Assembly: GCF_026586665.1 (NCBI RefSeq)
Contig: NZ_JAODIY010000045.1
Span: 1-45,401 of the forward strand
DNA length: 45,401 bases
Direction: 5' to 3'
Origin: Halovenus rubra
GTDB taxonomy: Archaea > Halobacteriota > Halobacteria > Halobacteriales > Haloarculaceae
In this document: one piece after another, positions 6,952 to 15,114 of the stretch
How the letters are laid out: the number at the start of each line of letters is the position of its first letter
How positions within the stretch are numbered: position 1 is the first letter of the stretch
Program-made: the position numbers and the translations under genes
The notes under the pieces: generated by a model
The model's input: only the letters and a program-made list of their open reading frames with translations
Database searches by the model: none
Told to the model about the DNA's origin: nothing

Positions 6952-8292
6952 CTACGACTCGCCGGAGGCAACATTCCCGTCACGGTGGACGGTACTCGGG
7001 TCTGTGCGCTGTTCTTTGGGACGGTGAGAGCGTGGTGACTCCGACCAGTCGTGGTCGTCCCACTCAAACCGCACGGGCCGTGCCATCGGCCTGACCGCTT
7101 CCTCTGTGTGCCGCTCTAGGAATGTTTCCGACGCTGTAAGGTCGGCGTGCCCCTCGAACCCACACGGACAGGTGAGTGTGTCCTGATGCCGTGTCGTTCG
7201 GACTGTCGAACCACACTGCGGGCATTCCTGACTGGTCCACGCCTCTGACCGGACTTCGACCGTGATACCGTATTCTTCGGCAGTACAGACCAGTCGCTCG
7301 GTGAATTGCTTGAATGCCCAAAAGTTATGGGTCTTGGCGTTTGTCTCGACCGACCAATGCGTGTCCAGTACGTCGGTCAACCCGCCGATATACAGTGTGT
7401 CCACGCCTTCGGCGTACAGTCGTTCCAACAGGTCACGACACAACGCTTCCTGAGCGTGGTCCCGGCGACGAGTCCGTTTCTGGTACAGTCGCCGGATACG
7501 CTTGCTACTGTATCGGCCTTCTTCGAGTTTCGACTGTAACCGGGCGATTTCTCGCGTCGTGTCGCGGAATCGCTGGAACAACTCGCGGCCTTCGTACAGG
7601 TATTGCTCGCCGGTCGTAGTGGTACAGGCGACGAGATTGTTTGCACCAATGTCCAGAGCGGCCGTCTCTTCGGCCAGTGGAGTATCCCGTGTCTCGTCAG
7701 AAACAGTCACGGGTTGCGAAGCCCTGAACGTGCTATCAGTCTCGTCGTACCACAGGTCTAACCGACCCTGTTTCTCGTACTCGGGCCAGTTCGGGTCGCC
7801 AGTGATTTCCAAACGGAGACGCCCAGTGTGGTCGTATCGGTCTTTCAATTCACTCCCGACCAGTATTTCGAGTCGGGAGCGTTCGCCCCATTCGACGGTG
7901 TACGACGTGTTGCGGATGACGGTATGGAGTTTGCGGCCCTCGTCTTTGTTGCCCCAGAATCCCGGTGGTTCCGGGTATTCAGTGACGGACGTATCCGAAT
8001 CGTCGTGATACGCTTTCTTGTTCTCGAAGAATCCGCGCCATGCTTCGGAGTTCTTCCGTATCACCTGTTGGGCGGTGGACGCACCGAGGACGCCTTTGTA
8101 TTTGCCTTCGAGTCGGCCTGTATCGGCGTCCCACACGTCTTCGTTTTCGTATCCGCCTTCGTCGTTGTACCGCATGAGGCGTTCGTAGTTGACTTCGTTC
8201 CAGAGAGCAGCGGAAGCGTCCAACAGGTCGCGTAGCAGTTGCTCTCCGGTATCGGAGAGCGGTCGCACGGCGAACGTGTTGGTACGCTTCAC
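6952..8292 (-). CDS. tnpB: TnpB (IS1341-type), RuvC-like nuclease family, copy 1
   Basis: This 446-aa protein has an N-terminal wedge/recognition region, a RuvC-I motif [11 protein letters not shown] with Asp near residue 213, a helical bridge rich in Arg/Lys ([13 protein letters not shown]), a zinc finger (CPQCG...CPCG) near residue 365, and RuvC-III GHADL with Asp near residue 381. The position normally holding the RuvC-II Glu (V-E-D/N-L in characterised TnpBs) reads YIGGL, so Glu is replaced by Gly. A glutamate is conserved instead in VRSEAWTS just before the zinc finger in both copies here. Known relatives are RNA-guided nucleases. This one may use a shifted catalytic Glu, or be inactive and bind only. 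It is divergent from a 47-aa RHH gene. Confidence 0.88.
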   Translation of the reverse strand: MKRTNTFAVRPLSDTGEQLLRDLLDASAALWNEVNYERLMRYNDEGGYENEDVWDADTGRLEGKYKGVLGASTAQQVIRKNSEAWRGFFENKKAYHDDSDTSVTEYPEPPGFWGNKDEGRKLHTVIRNTSYTVEWGERSRLEILVGSELKDRYDHTGRLRLEITGDPNWPEYEKQGRLDLWYDETDSTFRASQPVTVSDETRDTPLAEETAALDIGANNLVACTTTTGEQYLYEGRELFQRFRDTTREIARLQSKLEEGRYSSKRIRRLYQKRTRRRDHAQEALCRDLLERLYAEGVDTLYIGGLTDVLDTHWSVETNAKTHNFWAFKQFTERLVCTAEEYGITVEVRSEAWTSQECPQCGSTVRTTRHQDTLTCPCGFEGHADLTASETFLERHTEEAVRPMARPVRFEWDDHDWSESPRSHRPKEQRTDPSTVHRDGNVASGES

Positions 8293-8314
8293 GACGACAG
8301 ATTATTATACTTTT

Positions 8315-8334
8315 AGTCTTTAAGTCTTTTCGTC
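8315..8334. promoter_or_regulatory. 8-nt-period (A/C)GTC repeats between tnpB and the RHH gene
   Basis: Two perfect 8-nt units (AGTCTTTA, AGTCTTTT) and a partial third (CGTC) abut the RHH start codon, just downstream of the AT-rich TATTATAC segment. The same layout with four units occurs at element 2 (34862-34890). Tandem short repeats are typical operators for RHH repressors. Confidence 0.55.
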
Positions 8335-8478
8335 ATGCGTCCCAACATCGATATTTCACACACGCTCGGTGGCCGAGTCAAAGACTACGCAGAAGCGAAC
8401 GATTTGGACCTCTCGGAAGGCTATGCAGAGGTGTTAAAAGCAGGTCTGGAAGCGTTGGAGACTCAGAACCAGCAGTAA
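8335..8478 (+). CDS. 47-aa ribbon-helix-helix protein, divergent from tnpB
   Basis: The protein starts MRPNIDISHTLGGRVKDYAE. A short beta strand (NIDISHTL) is followed by two helices (GGRVKDYAEANDLD and SEGYAEVLKAGLEALE), the length and layout of a minimal RHH domain. A homologue with the same start (MRPNIDI) and position occurs at 34891-35034 beside the second tnpB. It is probably an autorepressor that controls both divergent genes through the intervening 8-nt repeats. It lies inside the element, before the left-end hairpin. Confidence 0.7.
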   Translation: MRPNIDISHTLGGRVKDYAEANDLDLSEGYAEVLKAGLEALETQNQQ

Positions 8479-8594
8479 CACGACGGTTTCCCACCGGAGC
8501 TTACGCGATTCACGCCCGCCGTGAACGGCGGGACTCTCTCGCTGTTGAAAGGTGTCTCTTCGCAAAGTTTCAGCCAGTATCTGGTGTGCTGTCG

Positions 8595-9136
8595 TCACCC
8601 AGAGAAGTCGCTGTACGACACCGCACCCTGGTCGACGATTGTCTGGCTCTCGGGGACCTCTCCGTCTGGCGGCATACTTCCCCCCGCGGGACCACCGGGC
8701 TCGCCGACAACGATACGACCGACCATATTGAGGCCCTTGTGCAGGGTACAGAAGTAGTCGTATGTTCCTGCAGTCTCGAAGGTGTGTTCGAAGGTCGCGC
8801 CCTGTTCGCTGAGTATCCTGCTGTCGAAGGCTTCGGCCCCGTCAGGGGATGCGTGTGACTGATGCCTGTCCGTTCCCCTTCTTGTATGCTGTCGCAGAGT
8901 GGCTGCCACTATTGTTCTCGAACGTGACGGTTTGACCGGATTCGACGAAGAGCCCGATTGGATCGAAGTAATACTCGCTTCCCTTAGTGACCATTAGTAC
9001 CGTGTTCGTATCCCCGTTCGAATGGTGTATCCGTCTTACCGCTTGCGTCGGGGTTCGAGCTACTACAGCCAGCGAGCCCGGTGAGACCTGCGGTTGCCGC
9101 GACGCCACCTGCTTTTAGTACCTGTCGACGCTCCAT
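8595..9136 (-). pseudogene. Halocyanin/plastocyanin-like blue copper protein, two frameshifts
   Basis: The pieces in three frames join into one lipoprotein-type copper protein. The N-terminus MERRQVLKAGGVAATAGLTGLAGC carries a twin-Arg-like signal and a lipobox Cys. Next come YFDPIGLFVESGQTVTFENNSGSH (first His ligand) and, in a third frame, GTYDYFCTLHKGLNMVG with the Cys, His and Met ligands of a type 1 copper site. The two breaks fall at four-base homopolymers (9012-9015 and 8845-8848); removing one base at each restores the frame. This is therefore either a recent pseudogene or two homopolymer sequencing errors. It is divergent from the multicopper oxidase and a plausible electron carrier partner. 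Confidence 0.72.
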
Positions 9137-9241
9137 ACCTGACCGTCGGCACGCCATTGATAGACCACTTGGGCGGATTCCCACCGCTCGGGATTCCGCC
9201 GTCGATTGACCGTCACCACTCTCGAAATTCCACCCATAACA

Positions 9242-11152
9242 ATGAGTGATCGCCTTAGAGCGCCCGGCACCGGCATTTCACGGCGAGAATTCATCGTAGC
9301 GGCGGGCAGTGCTGGCGCGCTAAGTCTCGCAGGGTGTGCAGCCCCGACCGGTAGTACAGGAACCCCTTCACACCCAACTGACCAGAGTACAGAACCCCCC
9401 TCACAGCCAACCCCGACTGACCATTCGTCGCCCGAGCTCGAAAAGTGGGTTGCGGAAGTCCCCCGTCCAGGTGTCGTGGAACCGGTCGGGACGAAAAACG
9501 GGAACCCTTATTACGAGGTGGAAATGCGCGAGATCGAGCAGCAGATCCACCCTGATCTTCCCCCAACGACTGTCTGGGGGTACGACGGCCAGTGCCCGGG
9601 GCCGACGATCGAGGCTCGGCAGGGTGACCCAATCTACGTGCGCTGGAAGAACAAGCTGCCGGACGAGCATCTCCTGCCGGTCGATACGACCATACACAGC
9701 AGCACGATTCCCTACGACAGTACCGGCGTGCGGGTCGTGACTCACCTCCACGGCGGGAACGTCGAGCACACGAGCGACGGCAAGCCGAAGGCGTGGTTCA
9801 CGCGGGATTTCGAGCACACCGGCCCGAAGTTCGAGAAGAAGGACTACTACTACGTCAACGACCAGCCCCCGGCCACGCTCTGGTATCATGACCACTCGCT
9901 CGGCATCACTCGACTGAACGTCTACGCCGGTCTCGCCGGACTCTACCTCCTCCGGAACAATCACGAGGAGTCTCTCGGTCTGCCGTCGGGCGAGTACGAG
10001 ATTCCCCTGGTGCTCCAGGACCGCAGTTTCAACGAGGACGGCTCGTTGTTCTACCCGACCGCCATCTCCGGGACGGACAGCGACCCGCCGAACCCCGACC
10101 CGAGCATCGTTCCGCAGTTCTTCGGCGACACGTCCGTCGTCAACGGGAAGGCCTGGCCGCGGCTTTCGGTCGACCCCCGGAAGTACCGATTCCGCATCCT
10201 CAACGGCTCGAACAGTCGATTCTATAACCTCAAGCTGTTCGAGTACGACGAGTCGGACGGAACGACCGGCACGGGCGGGCCACCGTTCACCCTCGTCGGC
10301 AACGACGGTGGGCTACTGGCCTCACCGGTCACGATCGAGGAGCGACTGGAGATCGGCACGGGCAAGCGTGCCGACGTCGTCGTTGACTTCTCGGACTACG
10401 CCGGACAGACACTCTTGGTACACAACGACGCCGCGGCGCCCTACCGTGGACCGAACATCAATACCGGGGGTCAACAGCCGCTGCCGGAAGTGATGCTCAT
10501 CGACGTCGCCGTCGGTGATATCGACGACCCTAGCCAGGTTCCGAATACGCTGACGGACGTGCCCGACATCCCCGTCGACTCGGTTACCGAGGAACGGTAT
10601 CTCCCATTGACCATGAGTACCGACGAGTACGGACGACGATTGCACCTCCTGGGTTCGGATGCGGAGTCCTCGCCCCACAGGCTGTACGACCCAGTTACCG
10701 AGGAGCCCACCCTTAACGACACGGAAATCTGGAGCTTCGCGAATCAGACAGGCACGTCCCACCCGATGCATCTTCACCTCGTGCACTTCCAGGTGCTCGG
10801 GCGACAGCCGTTCAGTGAGTACGACCCCGAAGCGGAGACGATCGATGTCGAGGCCCTCGAACCCCCCGCACCGGAAGAAACTGGCTGGAACGACGTCGTC
10901 ACGGCGAACCCAGGGGAGGTAACCCACGTGCTCGTGCACTTCGGCGAGTTCGAGGGGCTATTCAACGACCAAATCGGCTGGTATATGTGGCACTGCCACA
11001 TGCTCGAACACGAGGACCACGACATGATGCGGCCCTTCAGCGTACTGCCGGATTCTGCCGACGATATCAATGACGATGACGGATCCAGCGATTCACCGAA
11101 ATCAATACCCGGATCGAGAAACTCAACGAGCGGTACGCACCCGGCTGAATGA
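9242..11152 (+). CDS. Multicopper oxidase (laccase/CotA-like), exported lipoprotein
   Basis: This 636-aa protein has a Tat-type signal (SRREFIVAAGSAGALSLAGC) with a lipobox Cys and a Ser/Thr/Pro-rich linker, so it acts outside the cell membrane. All four copper motifs are visible: HLHGGNVEH near residue 168, WYHDHS near 213, HPMHLHLVHF near 505, and WHCHMLEHEDHDMM near 583, with the type 1 Cys, flanking His and axial Met. It couples one-electron oxidation of substrates (phenols, Cu(I), Mn(II) or bilirubin-like) to reduction of O2. The ATG at 9242 gives the twin-Arg signal; longer starts do not add recognisable sequence. Its likely role is copper tolerance or extracellular oxidation. Confidence 0.9.
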   Translation: MSDRLRAPGTGISRREFIVAAGSAGALSLAGCAAPTGSTGTPSHPTDQSTEPPSQPTPTDHSSPELEKWVAEVPRPGVVEPVGTKNGNPYYEVEMREIEQQIHPDLPPTTVWGYDGQCPGPTIEARQGDPIYVRWKNKLPDEHLLPVDTTIHSSTIPYDSTGVRVVTHLHGGNVEHTSDGKPKAWFTRDFEHTGPKFEKKDYYYVNDQPPATLWYHDHSLGITRLNVYAGLAGLYLLRNNHEESLGLPSGEYEIPLVLQDRSFNEDGSLFYPTAISGTDSDPPNPDPSIVPQFFGDTSVVNGKAWPRLSVDPRKYRFRILNGSNSRFYNLKLFEYDESDGTTGTGGPPFTLVGNDGGLLASPVTIEERLEIGTGKRADVVVDFSDYAGQTLLVHNDAAAPYRGPNINTGGQQPLPEVMLIDVAVGDIDDPSQVPNTLTDVPDIPVDSVTEERYLPLTMSTDEYGRRLHLLGSDAESSPHRLYDPVTEEPTLNDTEIWSFANQTGTSHPMHLHLVHFQVLGRQPFSEYDPEAETIDVEALEPPAPEETGWNDVVTANPGEVTHVLVHFGEFEGLFNDQIGWYMWHCHMLEHEDHDMMRPFSVLPDSADDINDDDGSSDSPKSIPGSRNSTSGTHPAE

Positions 11153-11156
11153 CAGA

Positions 11157-11572
11157 CTACAGCCGTGCAGTGAGATGGGCTTTAACAAGCGTTCGATGAC
11201 ATCGTTTCTGGTCGGTGTTCTCCAAACAGACGAAGACGATCTGTTCCTCCGCACGAACCCGGTCTATGAATTCAGCGACTGCGTCTTGGGCATTCGCGAC
11301 CTCAGTGAGATGTGTTCGGTACCGGTCTTCGAATCCGACCTCGTCCCAGGCAGCATTATGGGCGCCTTCATCACACAGCCCCTGCATTCTGAAATCCTCG
11401 TGGCGCTGTTTGAACTCGTCGAGGAGGTCTGGGGCTGGACCGAGTGCCGGGTAGTTCTCGTCGATCGTCGCTCTGAACCAGCCGGTTGGCCGTCGAACCA
11501 CGTCCACGAGTGTTGCCTTCGCGGGAACGTCAACGAGTCATGCTGCAGTGCTGCGACGTCCGTATCCTCGAG
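11157..11572 (-). pseudogene. DUF488 family protein, frameshifted near the N-terminus
   Basis: The main frame (11157-11507, GTG) reads DVVRRPTGWFRATIDENYPALGP, MQGLCDEGAHNAAWDEVGF and IVFVCLENTDQKRCHRTLV, a clear haloarchaeal DUF488 protein with its C-terminal CHR motif. Family members start about 15-20 residues earlier with a segment like VAALQHDLVDVPA. That segment is present but in another frame (DVAALQHD at about 11540-11572), offset by one missing base where GACCTC would read GACTC. The gene is 3'-adjacent to and convergent with the oxidase (4 nt apart). A shorter product from the GTG remains possible. Molecular function of DUF488 is unknown. Confidence 0.6.
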
Positions 11573-11881
11573 GAGGTCGGAGGTTGAGATGATCTCTATC
11601 TTGGCAGTTCGACATCCAGCGTAGTCAACCTCCCGGTGGATGTCTGTGCCGTCCCTGCCTGGCGGGGTTACTATGATATCGCGAAAGTCGGGGAGACGGT
11701 CGGCCTATGCCGTCAGGTGGCCGTCCAGCAGGCAGGACACTCACATTGATTCTCCCAGCAGATTGACGCAGTGCTGCAGGGTGCAGGCTGAATGGAGCCC
11801 CCTCGTCCAGCAGATATCGAATCGACGGCTGTCCGTCGATATCGAAAGCTATAGTCCAATTTGTGAACAAGAGCTAGGGGA
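11573..11881. other. Degraded intergenic stretch
   Basis: There is no complete gene. On the minus strand two frames carry protein-like fragments (LPDFRDIIVTPPGRDGTDIH and IRYLLDEGAPFSLHPA), interrupted by a stop and a frame change. This suggests a decayed gene that I cannot name. Confidence 0.3.
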
Positions 11882-12205
11882 ATGTCGTGGATATTGCTCT
11901 TCATCGCTGGCCTGTTCGAGATTGGCTGGGCGATCGGCCTGGAGTATTCTGACGGCCTCTCAGAACCGATCCCGACAGCGGGCACAGTCATCGCGCTCGT
12001 CATCAGTATGGTGTTACTCGCAATAGCGATACAAGACCTGCCGATTGGGACCGCGTATGCTGTCTGGACGGGGATCGGGGCGGTCGGGACCGCTTCGCTC
12101 GGTATCGTCTTGTTCGACGAACCGGCGACGTGTGCCCGCCTCCTCTTCATCTCCGTGATTGTCTTCGGAATTGTCGGCCTCCACCTCGTCTCTGGCGGCC
12201 ACTAG
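11882..12205 (+). CDS. sugE: SMR-family exporter of the SugE/Gdx type
   Basis: This 107-aa protein has four transmembrane helices and the SMR proton/substrate glutamate E13 in LFEIGWAIGL. Sequence blocks LPIGTAYAVWTGIGAVGTASLGIVLF and the C-terminal FGIVGLHLVSG match the SugE/Gdx branch better than EmrE. Known function of that branch is proton-coupled export of guanidinium or small quaternary ammonium compounds, as an antiparallel dimer in the membrane. Standalone gene; no partner subunit nearby. Confidence 0.85.
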   Translation: MSWILLFIAGLFEIGWAIGLEYSDGLSEPIPTAGTVIALVISMVLLAIAIQDLPIGTAYAVWTGIGAVGTASLGIVLFDEPATCARLLFISVIVFGIVGLHLVSGGH

Positions 12206-12235
12206 CGACGGTTCACTGACTGGAGTCCGGCATGG

Positions 12236-12700
12236 TCACCAGTCGTATTCCTGGTGGATCTGACGCCCTTCGTCGTTCAAAACTGGCCCGACAACGTCGC
12301 TGACACCATCTAGGATGTCCGCGGAAGGGACCGTTGGCTCGTTCCCAGTGAACGCCGCAATTTCATCGCTCCCGACACTGTAAACGACGCGCCCGAATCC
12401 AGCTGTCGCCACCCCGCCAGCGCACATCGGACAGGGTTCAGTGCTCGTATACATCACTATCTCAGCACGTTCATCAGGATCGAACTCTCGGCACGCACGG
12501 TACGCGAGATGGAGTTCGGGATGGTGTCGGATGTCATCTTCCGTGATCTCACGGTTCGAATCACTCATCATGACCGTATCGTTGCGGACGAGCACGGAGC
12601 CAAACGGTTCGTCGCCCCGAGCGGCGGCCTCACGCGCGAGTTCGAAGCCCTCGCGCATATGTGCGTCGTGATTGAATTCGTCGAAGTCGGGAGCAGTCAT
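12236..12700 (-). CDS. Nucleoside/cytidine deaminase-family protein
   Basis: This 154-aa protein has the zinc deaminase motifs: HPEL (H60, catalytic E62) in place of the usual HAE, and PCPMC (C90, C93). The order and spacing (EPFGSVLVRND, then HPELHLAYRACREF, then YTSTEPCPMCAGG) fit the guanine deaminase/tRNA-adenosine deaminase-like branch of small nucleoside deaminases. It is predicted to deaminate a free base or nucleoside in the cytosol; the substrate cannot be told from sequence. The ATG at 12700 is chosen since upstream codons are not conserved. Confidence 0.82.
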   Translation of the reverse strand: MTAPDFDEFNHDAHMREGFELAREAAARGDEPFGSVLVRNDTVMMSDSNREITEDDIRHHPELHLAYRACREFDPDERAEIVMYTSTEPCPMCAGGVATAGFGRVVYSVGSDEIAAFTGNEPTVPSADILDGVSDVVGPVLNDEGRQIHQEYDW

Positions 12701-12855
12701 AACTGTATAGTAGTCTTTGTGGGTGGGAAACTTGTTTGGACGGCGATTTGGCGTGTCGGCAGGACGGAGGTGACTCCTGTCGACTGCCCCCATCTGTCGA
12801 ATAGTGACGACGTTGAATGTTGTGACAGAACCCGAAATGGATTGACATTCGTACC

Positions 12856-13049
12856 TCCTCGTCTTGGTCAGCGATGGCTCCAGATCGAGCTAGAGTAAGG
12901 AGCATGATTGTCCCTCCAAACATTGCCGTACTCTTCAGGTATTGAATCTGCTTGGATTGACGATCTCTCTTTTCGTGATTCCAGAAATCGTGCATCGTGG
13001 GTGTGATACCGAGGAACTTCCTCCTGAACGGGTTCGAGAATTCGATCAT
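12856..13049 (-). pseudogene. DoxX-family C-terminal remnant
   Basis: The 419-base gap between the deaminase (12700) and the next gene (13120) contains a minus-strand fragment reading PTMHDFWNHEKRD, then QIQYLKSTAMFGGTIMLLTLA. This matches the C-terminal end of DoxX membrane proteins (HDFW, then FLKN..L.GG). No N-terminal half or proper start is present, so it is a remnant. No other gene is seen in this gap. Confidence 0.42.
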
Positions 13050-13119
13050 TATCGCTCGACAATTTTTGTCCTACGACAACCAAACTCTCATTCGATGTCT
13101 CCTCCGAGAAAATGATACA

Positions 13120-13251
13120 GTGACCAACACCGACAACGTCTTCGAAACGCTCACCCAGTGGTGGATGACCCTTGAAACCGGCTGGCAGGCAGTCCTACTC
13201 GGCTTCCTCGCACTCCTTGTCGTTTCTCTTGGCGTTCCGATCCCGTGGTGA
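13120..13251 (+). CDS. 43-aa single-span membrane protein upstream of YeiH-like exporter
   Basis: The frame from GTG 13120 encodes MTNTDNVFETLTQWWMTLE, then a hydrophobic helix (AVLLGFLALLVVSLGVPIPW). Its stop is 4 nt before the exporter's ATG, so the two are probably translationally linked. A longer in-frame start at 12997 exists but adds non-conserved sequence overlapping the DoxX remnant. It may be a small accessory subunit of the exporter; that is inferred from position only. Confidence 0.55.
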   Translation: MTNTDNVFETLTQWWMTLETGWQAVLLGFLALLVVSLGVPIPW

Positions 13252-13255
13252 CCGA

Positions 13256-14278
13256 ATGAACCGAACGTTCCTCCCAGGACTCGCGCTCCTTCTCACGATC
13301 GGGCTCGTCGGACGGCTCGTTGCCACTGTCATCCCGGTGCACCACCTCATCATCACGATAGCCCTCGGTCTCCTCATCGGGAATCTGTATGGGATTCCGG
13401 ACTGGGCACAGACTGCCGTCGGAACTCACAAACTCTGGCTCGAACTCGGCATCGTCGTCATGGGTGCGAGTGTGGCGCTCGACCGTGTCATCGCGGCCGG
13501 ACCGACGATCCTCCTGCTCGTCGTCGCCACTGTCGTTACGACTATTGTCGTCATCGAACTCCTCGCACGGTCCGTTTTCGCCATCCAAGAGCAAACCGGC
13601 TCGCTTCTCGCCGCCGGTTCGGGTATCTGTGGCGTGTCGGCTGTCGTCGCCATCGCCGAGAGCATCGCCGCTGACGATAGCCGTATCGCGTACGCCGCTG
13701 CGACTGTCCTCCTCTTCGATGCGACGACTCTCTTCGTCTATCCGCTCGTCGGCCATGCACTCGGTCTCTCTGAGATCGTCTTCGGCATCTGGGCCGGCCT
13801 CACGATGTTCAGCACCGGCCCTGTCACTGCCGCTGGCTTTGCGTTCTCTAACACCGCTGGTGAGTGGGCGCTGCTCGTAAAACTCGCCCGGAACGCGCTC
13901 ATCGGTCTCGTGGCCATCGCCTATGCCATCTACTACGCCCGCACAACCGCTGAGATCGAATCGAAGAGTGTCACGACGGACGGTGGAACTGCTGGAAATG
14001 CCGTCGGGTGGCGGTTCCTCTGGGACACGTTTCCGAAGTTCGTTCTTGGCTTTCTCGCCGTGATGGTTGTCGCAAACCTTGGCTTCCTGAACAGCGCGCA
14101 GACCACTTCGCTGTCGAATCTCTCCGACTGGGCGTTCCTCACCGCGTTCGCTGGTCTCGGGCTCGAAATTCAACTCGAAGATCTCCGATCCACGGGGTAC
14201 AAACCAGTTCTCGTGGTGCTCACCGGCCTCGCGATCGTCGCGACGGTGATGCTCTTCGTCGTCCAGGCGCTGTTCTGA
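13256..14278 (+). CDS. YeiH-family (UPF0324) putative sulfate/sulfite exporter
   Basis: This 340-aa integral membrane protein has about 9-10 helices. Family-typical blocks are ALGLLIGNLYGIP, KLWLELGIVVMGASVALDRV, AAGSGICGVSAVVAIAESIAAD (the conserved SICG-like GSGICG loop) and the C-terminal LSNLSDWAFLTAFAGLGLEI. Members are proposed exporters of sulfate or sulfite-type anions. It is preceded by a 43-aa membrane protein and followed by a Bat-type HTH regulator and a rhodanese, which together suggest sulfur-oxyanion handling. Confidence 0.85.
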   Translation: MNRTFLPGLALLLTIGLVGRLVATVIPVHHLIITIALGLLIGNLYGIPDWAQTAVGTHKLWLELGIVVMGASVALDRVIAAGPTILLLVVATVVTTIVVIELLARSVFAIQEQTGSLLAAGSGICGVSAVVAIAESIAADDSRIAYAAATVLLFDATTLFVYPLVGHALGLSEIVFGIWAGLTMFSTGPVTAAGFAFSNTAGEWALLVKLARNALIGLVAIAYAIYYARTTAEIESKSVTTDGGTAGNAVGWRFLWDTFPKFVLGFLAVMVVANLGFLNSAQTTSLSNLSDWAFLTAFAGLGLEIQLEDLRSTGYKPVLVVLTGLAIVATVMLFVVQALF

Positions 14279-14321
14279 GAAACCGGGAGCGCTATTGTCG
14301 AGCGACAACTATCGACGTACA

Positions 14322-15059
14322 ATGCGGGAGTTCACGTTTGCTATCGATTACGAGAAGGGCGTCGACCCTGTGATGGATGTCTTTCTTGAGCACTCGACGC
14401 TTAGCGCGCACTCGCTCGACGCGGTCGTTGACGAACACGCCTTCTGGCGGATGGAGCACGTGACCGGTCCTGAGACGGCTCTTGACCGTCTCGAAGACAT
14501 CCGGTTCGACGACAGTTGCTGTGGGGAAGCGATTACCGAACAGCGGTGCGCGGCGGAACGTCATCACGATGTCGTGGAACGTTCAACGAACGAACTCGTC
14601 CTGTACTCGTACCTGGCGGATATCCGTCAGTGTGAGTCCGTTCACACGCTCGCCGGGAAGCATCTGCCTGATGGACTGATTTTCGAGACCCGGCGACAAG
14701 AAGAGACGTGCTGGTGGCGTGTTCTCATGCGCTCGGATGAGCAAATCGGCATCTTCTACGATGAACTCGGGGCGAGACTCCACAACGGGCTCTCGTTCAG
14801 AATGGGCCATCTCCGGGATGCCAGCGAATGGCGACGGGAGCAGATGGCGGGCCTCAATCTCCCGGAGGAACAGGAGACTGCACTCCGCACAGCTGTCTCG
14901 GCGGGGTATTACGATCCCCCACGGGAAACGACGCTCGACGAACTCGCTGTCGAACTCAGCATCCCCCGGTCGACGCTCTCCTATCGGCTCCGGCAAGCCG
15001 AGTCGACTCTCATCCACCGATACGTCGATCGAAACGAAACCACGCGGTGGCTCGAGTAG
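14322..15059 (+). CDS. Bat-type HTH (HTH_10) transcriptional regulator
   Basis: This 245-aa protein has a C-terminal bacterio-opsin-activator-type HTH: LPEEQETALRTAVSAGYYDPPRE, then TTLDELAVELSIPRSTLSYRLRQAESTLI. The N-terminal 170 residues are a ligand-type domain containing two vicinal cysteines (SCCGE near residue 66) and other cysteines (QRCAA, RQCES, EETCW). Cysteine-based sensing of sulfur species is therefore an attractive but unproven idea. It lies between the exporter and the rhodanese, 43 nt after the former, so it probably regulates this module. Confidence 0.8.
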   Translation: MREFTFAIDYEKGVDPVMDVFLEHSTLSAHSLDAVVDEHAFWRMEHVTGPETALDRLEDIRFDDSCCGEAITEQRCAAERHHDVVERSTNELVLYSYLADIRQCESVHTLAGKHLPDGLIFETRRQEETCWWRVLMRSDEQIGIFYDELGARLHNGLSFRMGHLRDASEWRREQMAGLNLPEEQETALRTAVSAGYYDPPRETTLDELAVELSIPRSTLSYRLRQAESTLIHRYVDRNETTRWLE

Positions 15060-15114
15060 CTACGTCGGTGTGTGACAGCAGGAGATTAATGCGTACGCCG
15101 ACTAATCCATGGAT

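Larger units (their letters stand above)
6897..8532 (-). mobile_element. IS200/IS605-family (IS1341-type) TnpB element 1
   Basis: The element has tnpB but no tnpA (Y1 transposase). Its right end, read on the plus strand, begins TGACATCCTCCCC followed by a hairpin (CCCCGGCGTGAACGCCGGGG). The second element in the window has the matching TGACATCCTCCC at 33497. The left end beyond the RHH gene shows a hairpin CCCGCC-GTGAAC-GGCGGG (8515-8532). Without TnpA it would need a transposase from elsewhere. The left boundary is approximate. Confidence 0.72.

Noticed and set aside
12997-13119. Longer start for the 43-aa membrane protein
   Set aside because: The extra 41 residues are not protein-like and overlap the DoxX remnant on the other strand.
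13151-14308. 385-codon minus-strand frame opposite the YeiH-like exporter
   Set aside because: Strongly charged, Arg/Glu/Asp-rich artefact mirrored from a membrane protein; no start context.
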